Source: Streptomyces populi (GTDB lineage: Bacteria > Actinomycetota > Actinomycetes > Streptomycetales > Streptomycetaceae). Taken from it: a stretch of 64,000 nucleotides of DNA. A model generated the notes under the pieces. That model was not told the origin of the DNA. It did no database searches and saw nothing but the letters and a program-made list of their open reading frames with translations. Numbering within the stretch: position 1 is the stretch's first letter; every line of letters begins with the position of its first letter. Location: positions 1 to 64,000 of the forward strand of contig NZ_KZ626886.1 in the NCBI RefSeq assembly GCF_002911015.1, in the 5' to 3' direction. Below are positions 61,512 to 64,000 of the stretch, in pieces. The position numbers and the translations under genes were made by a program.

Positions 61512-62294
61512 ATGACGACGGACGCATCCGAGGACTGGAAGCACTGGCAGGAGCGGCGCGTGGCGACGGTGTCCGCACCGTACGGCCCGCTCGCGCTCAC
61601 CGGCACCCACTGGATCGAGAACTATCCGGAAGGGCGACTTCCGGACATCCCCGGGCAATGGGCCGTCAAGGGCGGCCGGGTGGCCCTGACGGCTGCCGCC
61701 GAGGACGGGCTCACGGTCGACGGCGAGCCTTTCACCGGCGACATCGTGCTGGACGCCGACTACGGAGGGGCCGGCGGCGCCCGGGTCGGGCGCGGGGACC
61801 GCCGGTTCGTCATCCTGGTGCGCGAGGGGATCTGGGGCGTGCGCGACTACGACCCCGACGCGCCCGCCCGGAAAGCCTTCGCGGGCATCGAGGCCACCCC
61901 CTACGACGCGCTCTGGTCGGTGCCCGGACGGTTCACCCCGTACGGCGAGGGCCGTACCGTGCGCGTCGAGAACGCCGACGGGGTGACCCGCGGGCTCGCC
62001 CTCGGCGGAGTCCTCGCCTTCACCCTGGACGGACAGGACCTCACCCTCCAGGTGTCGGTCGAGAGCGACGGCACGCTGTGGGCCGTCTTCGCCGACACCA
62101 CCAGCGGGGACGGCAGTTACCGCTTCCGCTTCCTGCGCCCGGCCGCGCCCGACGCCGAGGGACGCACGACGGTGGACTTCAACCGCGCCGTGCTCCCGCC
62201 GTGCGCGTTCGCCGATCATTTCGTCTGCCCGTTCCCGCCGCCCGGAAATGCGCTGCGCGTCGCCGTCGCCGCGGGGGAGCGCCGACTGGGCTGA
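61512..62294 (+). CDS. DUF1684 family protein
   Basis: This 260-residue cytosolic protein has the DUF1684 features: an early WKHWQERRVATVSAPYGPLA and LTGTHWIENYPEG, a middle RFVILVREGIWGVRDYDP, and the C-terminal TTVDFNRAVLPPCAFADHF followed by FVCPFPPPGNALRVAVAAGE. The fold is beta-rich and of unknown activity; the DFNRA and CAF...CPFPPPGN motifs are the most conserved, so a metal or ligand site there is plausible. ATG 61512 has ggaaggg 8 bases upstream. The gene appears monocistronic. Confidence 0.9.
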   Translation: MTTDASEDWKHWQERRVATVSAPYGPLALTGTHWIENYPEGRLPDIPGQWAVKGGRVALTAAAEDGLTVDGEPFTGDIVLDADYGGAGGARVGRGDRRFVILVREGIWGVRDYDPDAPARKAFAGIEATPYDALWSVPGRFTPYGEGRTVRVENADGVTRGLALGGVLAFTLDGQDLTLQVSVESDGTLWAVFADTTSGDGSYRFRFLRPAAPDAEGRTTVDFNRAVLPPCAFADHFVCPFPPPGNALRVAVAAGERRLG

Positions 62295-62555
62295 GGCCCC
62301 AGGGACTCCCGAAGGCGTGGGGGGATCCGGTGCCTCCAGTGGTCCGATGATCAACCTCCCTCATATGAGGGCAAGTTGAACGCTGCACGGCCGAAAGGCG
62401 CCCTTGCGCCTGTCGGTCGCGCAGCCGAATACTCCCCCTCAGCGCTTGTCAGGGGCATGGCTTGTCCGGAATCCGGACGGGCGGCTCCCGGCTGCGCCTC
62501 ACGGGCCCCGACCCCACGACACGGGGCCCCTTACTTCCCTTCGGAGGAATGAAAC

Positions 62556-63455
62556 GTGAGGATCAAGCGCACAACCCCCCGTGGCGGCATCGCGAGACGG
62601 AGCCGGCTGATCGCCGTGTCCACCGGCCTCGTCGCCGCCGCAGCGTTCGCGGTCCCCAGCGCGAACGCGTCCGACGCCCAGACGTTCAGCGCCACCCAGC
62701 TGAGCAGCGTCAGGCAGTCGGTGCTCGCCTCCGACGTCGCGGGCACCGCCTGGGCGGTCGACGCCAAGACGAACCGCGTGGTCGTCACCGTCGACAGCAC
62801 GGTCTCGAAGGCGGAGATCGCGAAGATCAAGCGGGACGCGGGCGGCAACGCCGGCGCGCTCACGATCAAGCACACCCCGGGCACCTTCAAGAAGCTGATC
62901 AGTGGCGGCGACGCCATCTACGGCGGCGGTTACCGCTGCTCGCTCGGCTTCAACGTGCACAGTGGGAGCACCTACTACTTCCTGACCGCCGGCCACTGCG
63001 GTGAGGTCGCCTCCACCTGGTACTCCAACTCGGGCCAGACCACCAAGCTGGGCACGAACGTCAGTTACAGCTTCCCGACCAACGACTTCGCGCTGGTCAA
63101 GTACACCAACACCTCGGTCGCGCATCCGAGCGCGGTCGGCAGCCAGACGATCAGCAGCGCGGCCACGCCGAGCGTGGGCACGACGGTCTACCGGCGCGGC
63201 TCGACCACCGGTACCCACAGCGGCCGGGTCACCGCCCTGAACGCCACGGTCAACTACGGCAGTGGTGACGTCGTCTACGGCATGATCCAGACCACGGTCT
63301 GCGCCGAGGGCGGAGACAGCGGCGGTCCCCTGTACGGCGGCAGCGTGGCCTACGGCCTGACCTCCGGCGGCAGCGGAAACTGCACCTCCGGTGGTACGAC
63401 CTTCTTCCAGCCGGTCACCGAGGCGCTCAGCTACTACGGCGTGAGCGTCGGCTGA
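62556..63455 (+). CDS. Streptogrisin B-like secreted serine protease (S1E)
   Basis: This 299-residue preproprotease has a signal peptide (1-38, ending ANA), a propeptide (39-114) and a mature domain from I115 (ISGGDAIYGGGYRCSLGFNV). The catalytic triad is H147 (TAGHC), D177 (TNDFALV) and S255 (GGDSGGP). The mature part is 185 residues, the same length as streptogrisin B, and the C-terminal segment SGNCTSGGTTFFQPVTEALS matches that family closely. The propeptide folds the protease and is cleaved after export. GTG 62556 has ggagg 9 bases upstream. A strong terminator lies about 105 bases downstream. Confidence 0.95.
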   Translation: MRIKRTTPRGGIARRSRLIAVSTGLVAAAAFAVPSANASDAQTFSATQLSSVRQSVLASDVAGTAWAVDAKTNRVVVTVDSTVSKAEIAKIKRDAGGNAGALTIKHTPGTFKKLISGGDAIYGGGYRCSLGFNVHSGSTYYFLTAGHCGEVASTWYSNSGQTTKLGTNVSYSFPTNDFALVKYTNTSVAHPSAVGSQTISSAATPSVGTTVYRRGSTTGTHSGRVTALNATVNYGSGDVVYGMIQTTVCAEGGDSGGPLYGGSVAYGLTSGGSGNCTSGGTTFFQPVTEALSYYGVSVG

Positions 63456-63560
63456 CCGTCCGGTCGCGCGAAGGACCGGCCGTTCGTCGATTCGTCGACC
63501 CGCAGGGCCGGCACCCCCCACGGTGTTCCGCGCGACCGGACCCACGGCAGGAGGACCGGC

Positions 63561-63599
63561 GGCGAGCCCCCGCACGCGACCCGCGTGCGGGGGCTCGCC
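63561..63599 (+). terminator. Terminator after the streptogrisin gene
   Basis: An 18-bp perfect inverted repeat, ggcgagcccccgcacgcg (63561-63578) and its complement (63582-63599), has a 3-base loop. There is no T run. It separates the protease gene from the SPFH gene. Confidence 0.82.
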
Positions 63600-63678
63600 C
63601 TCGTTCCGGTGCCGGGTCTACCTTCGAAGCGCACGCCGTACACGCCCGGTGCGTCACGTCGGACCCTGGGGGGCCGTG

Positions 63679-64000
63679 ATGGTCGAGGAACTGGTGGCGG
63701 CGGGAGTCTCCGCCGTGTCCGTGGGGCTGGTCTGCACGATGGCGGCGGCCCGCGTCGTCAAACAGTACGAACGGGGTGTGGTGCTGCGGCTCGGCAGGCT
63801 GCGCCCCGAGGTGCGCGGCCCCGGCTTCACCATGGTCGTGCCCTTCGTGGACCGGTTGCGCAAGGTCAACATGCAGATCGTGACCCTGCCCGTACCGGCC
63901 CAGGAGGGCATCACCCGGGACAACGTGACGGTCCGCGTGGACGCGGTCGTCTACTTCCGGGTGGTGGACGCGGCGAACGCCATCATCCAGGTCGAGGACT
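63679..64000 (+). CDS. SPFH/Band 7 domain protein (stomatin-like), partial
   Basis: The gene runs off the right edge with 107 residues visible. It starts MVEELVAAGVSAVSVGLVC, a single N-terminal membrane segment, then the SPFH domain: YERGVVLRLGRLRPEVRGPG, FVDRLRKVNMQIVTLPVPAQ and EGITRDNVTVRVDAVVYFRV. This is the slipin branch, which forms membrane microdomain scaffolds, often with an NfeD partner. ATG 63679 is used; the in-frame GTG at 63676 is the immediately preceding codon. The right end is incomplete because of the window boundary. Confidence 0.88.
   Translation, partial: MVEELVAAGVSAVSVGLVCTMAAARVVKQYERGVVLRLGRLRPEVRGPGFTMVVPFVDRLRKVNMQIVTLPVPAQEGITRDNVTVRVDAVVYFRVVDAANAIIQVED

Overview
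This window is a high-GC chromosomal segment of a Streptomyces-type actinobacterium. GC-rich codon third positions, many GTG/TTG starts, 4-nt ATGA/GTGA overlaps, a DmdR/IdeR-type iron box, a streptogrisin protease, Rpf resuscitation factors and a SepF-like protein all point that way. From memory, gene order from the siderophore transporter through recN, pyrG, ald, parA-like, scpAB, rluB, cmk, der to the SepF-like gene follows the conserved core locus of Streptomyces coelicolor (about SCO1749-SCO1787), so most of the window is core chromosome with a few accessory insertions.

Layout. 1-407: 3' end of a 23S rRNA gene, a complete 120-nt 5S rRNA gene and a strong hairpin terminator. 0.5-5.3 kb: an RDD/RGG-repeat TPR protein, a DUF1015 protein and a HAD phosphatase. 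5.5-8.6 kb: an iron-boxed FecCD/FecCD/FecE-type siderophore importer. 8.6-13 kb: SCP2 protein, small conserved protein, tlyA, nadK, recN. 13.7-19.9 kb: a GT4 glycosyltransferase and a minus-strand run (GH15 glucoamylase-like, FAD oxidase, PucR regulator). 20.4-26.4 kb: pyrG, Nudix ADP-ribose hydrolase, STAND/TPR ATPase, ald. 26.8-31.7 kb: a chromosome-organisation and translation run (ParA-like ATPase, RHH-like protein, scpA, scpB, rluB).

31.8-37 kb: NrtR-type Nudix regulator with a tandem operator, ADP-ribosylglycohydrolase, and two convergent RlaP-like nucleotidyltransferases. The second nucleotidyltransferase sits at the end of a minus-strand operon with a Rieske lipoprotein, a five-helix His-bearing membrane protein and a secreted protein. 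37.2-41.8 kb: aroH, tyrA, cmk, plsC-like, der. 41.8-45.4 kb: two small conserved proteins and two LysM-bearing Rpf proteins. 45.3-51.5 kb: a branched-chain-amino-acid-type ABC system in which the LivH, LivM and LivG equivalents are fused in one 956-residue chain, with a separate LivF, a small membrane protein, and two divergently transcribed lipoproteins including the binding protein. 51.5-59.2 kb: WYL regulator, I78 inhibitor, PAP2 phosphatase, mannosyltransferase-like membrane protein, DHA2 exporter, acyl-CoA dehydrogenase. 59.2-64 kb: SepF-like protein, DUF5685 protein with a very Cys-rich tail, DUF1684 protein, streptogrisin B-like protease and the start of an SPFH protein cut by the window edge.

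The most promising unexplained signals are the NAD/ADP-ribose plus RlaP neighbourhood (31.8-35.2 kb), the ParA/RHH/ScpAB module (26.8-30.5 kb), the LivHMG fusion whose two ATPases look degenerate in the same composite site, and the Rieske/DUF6529-like membrane module. No CRISPR array, complete tRNA, insertion sequence or prophage was seen. No searches were run: family names come from recognising motifs by eye.
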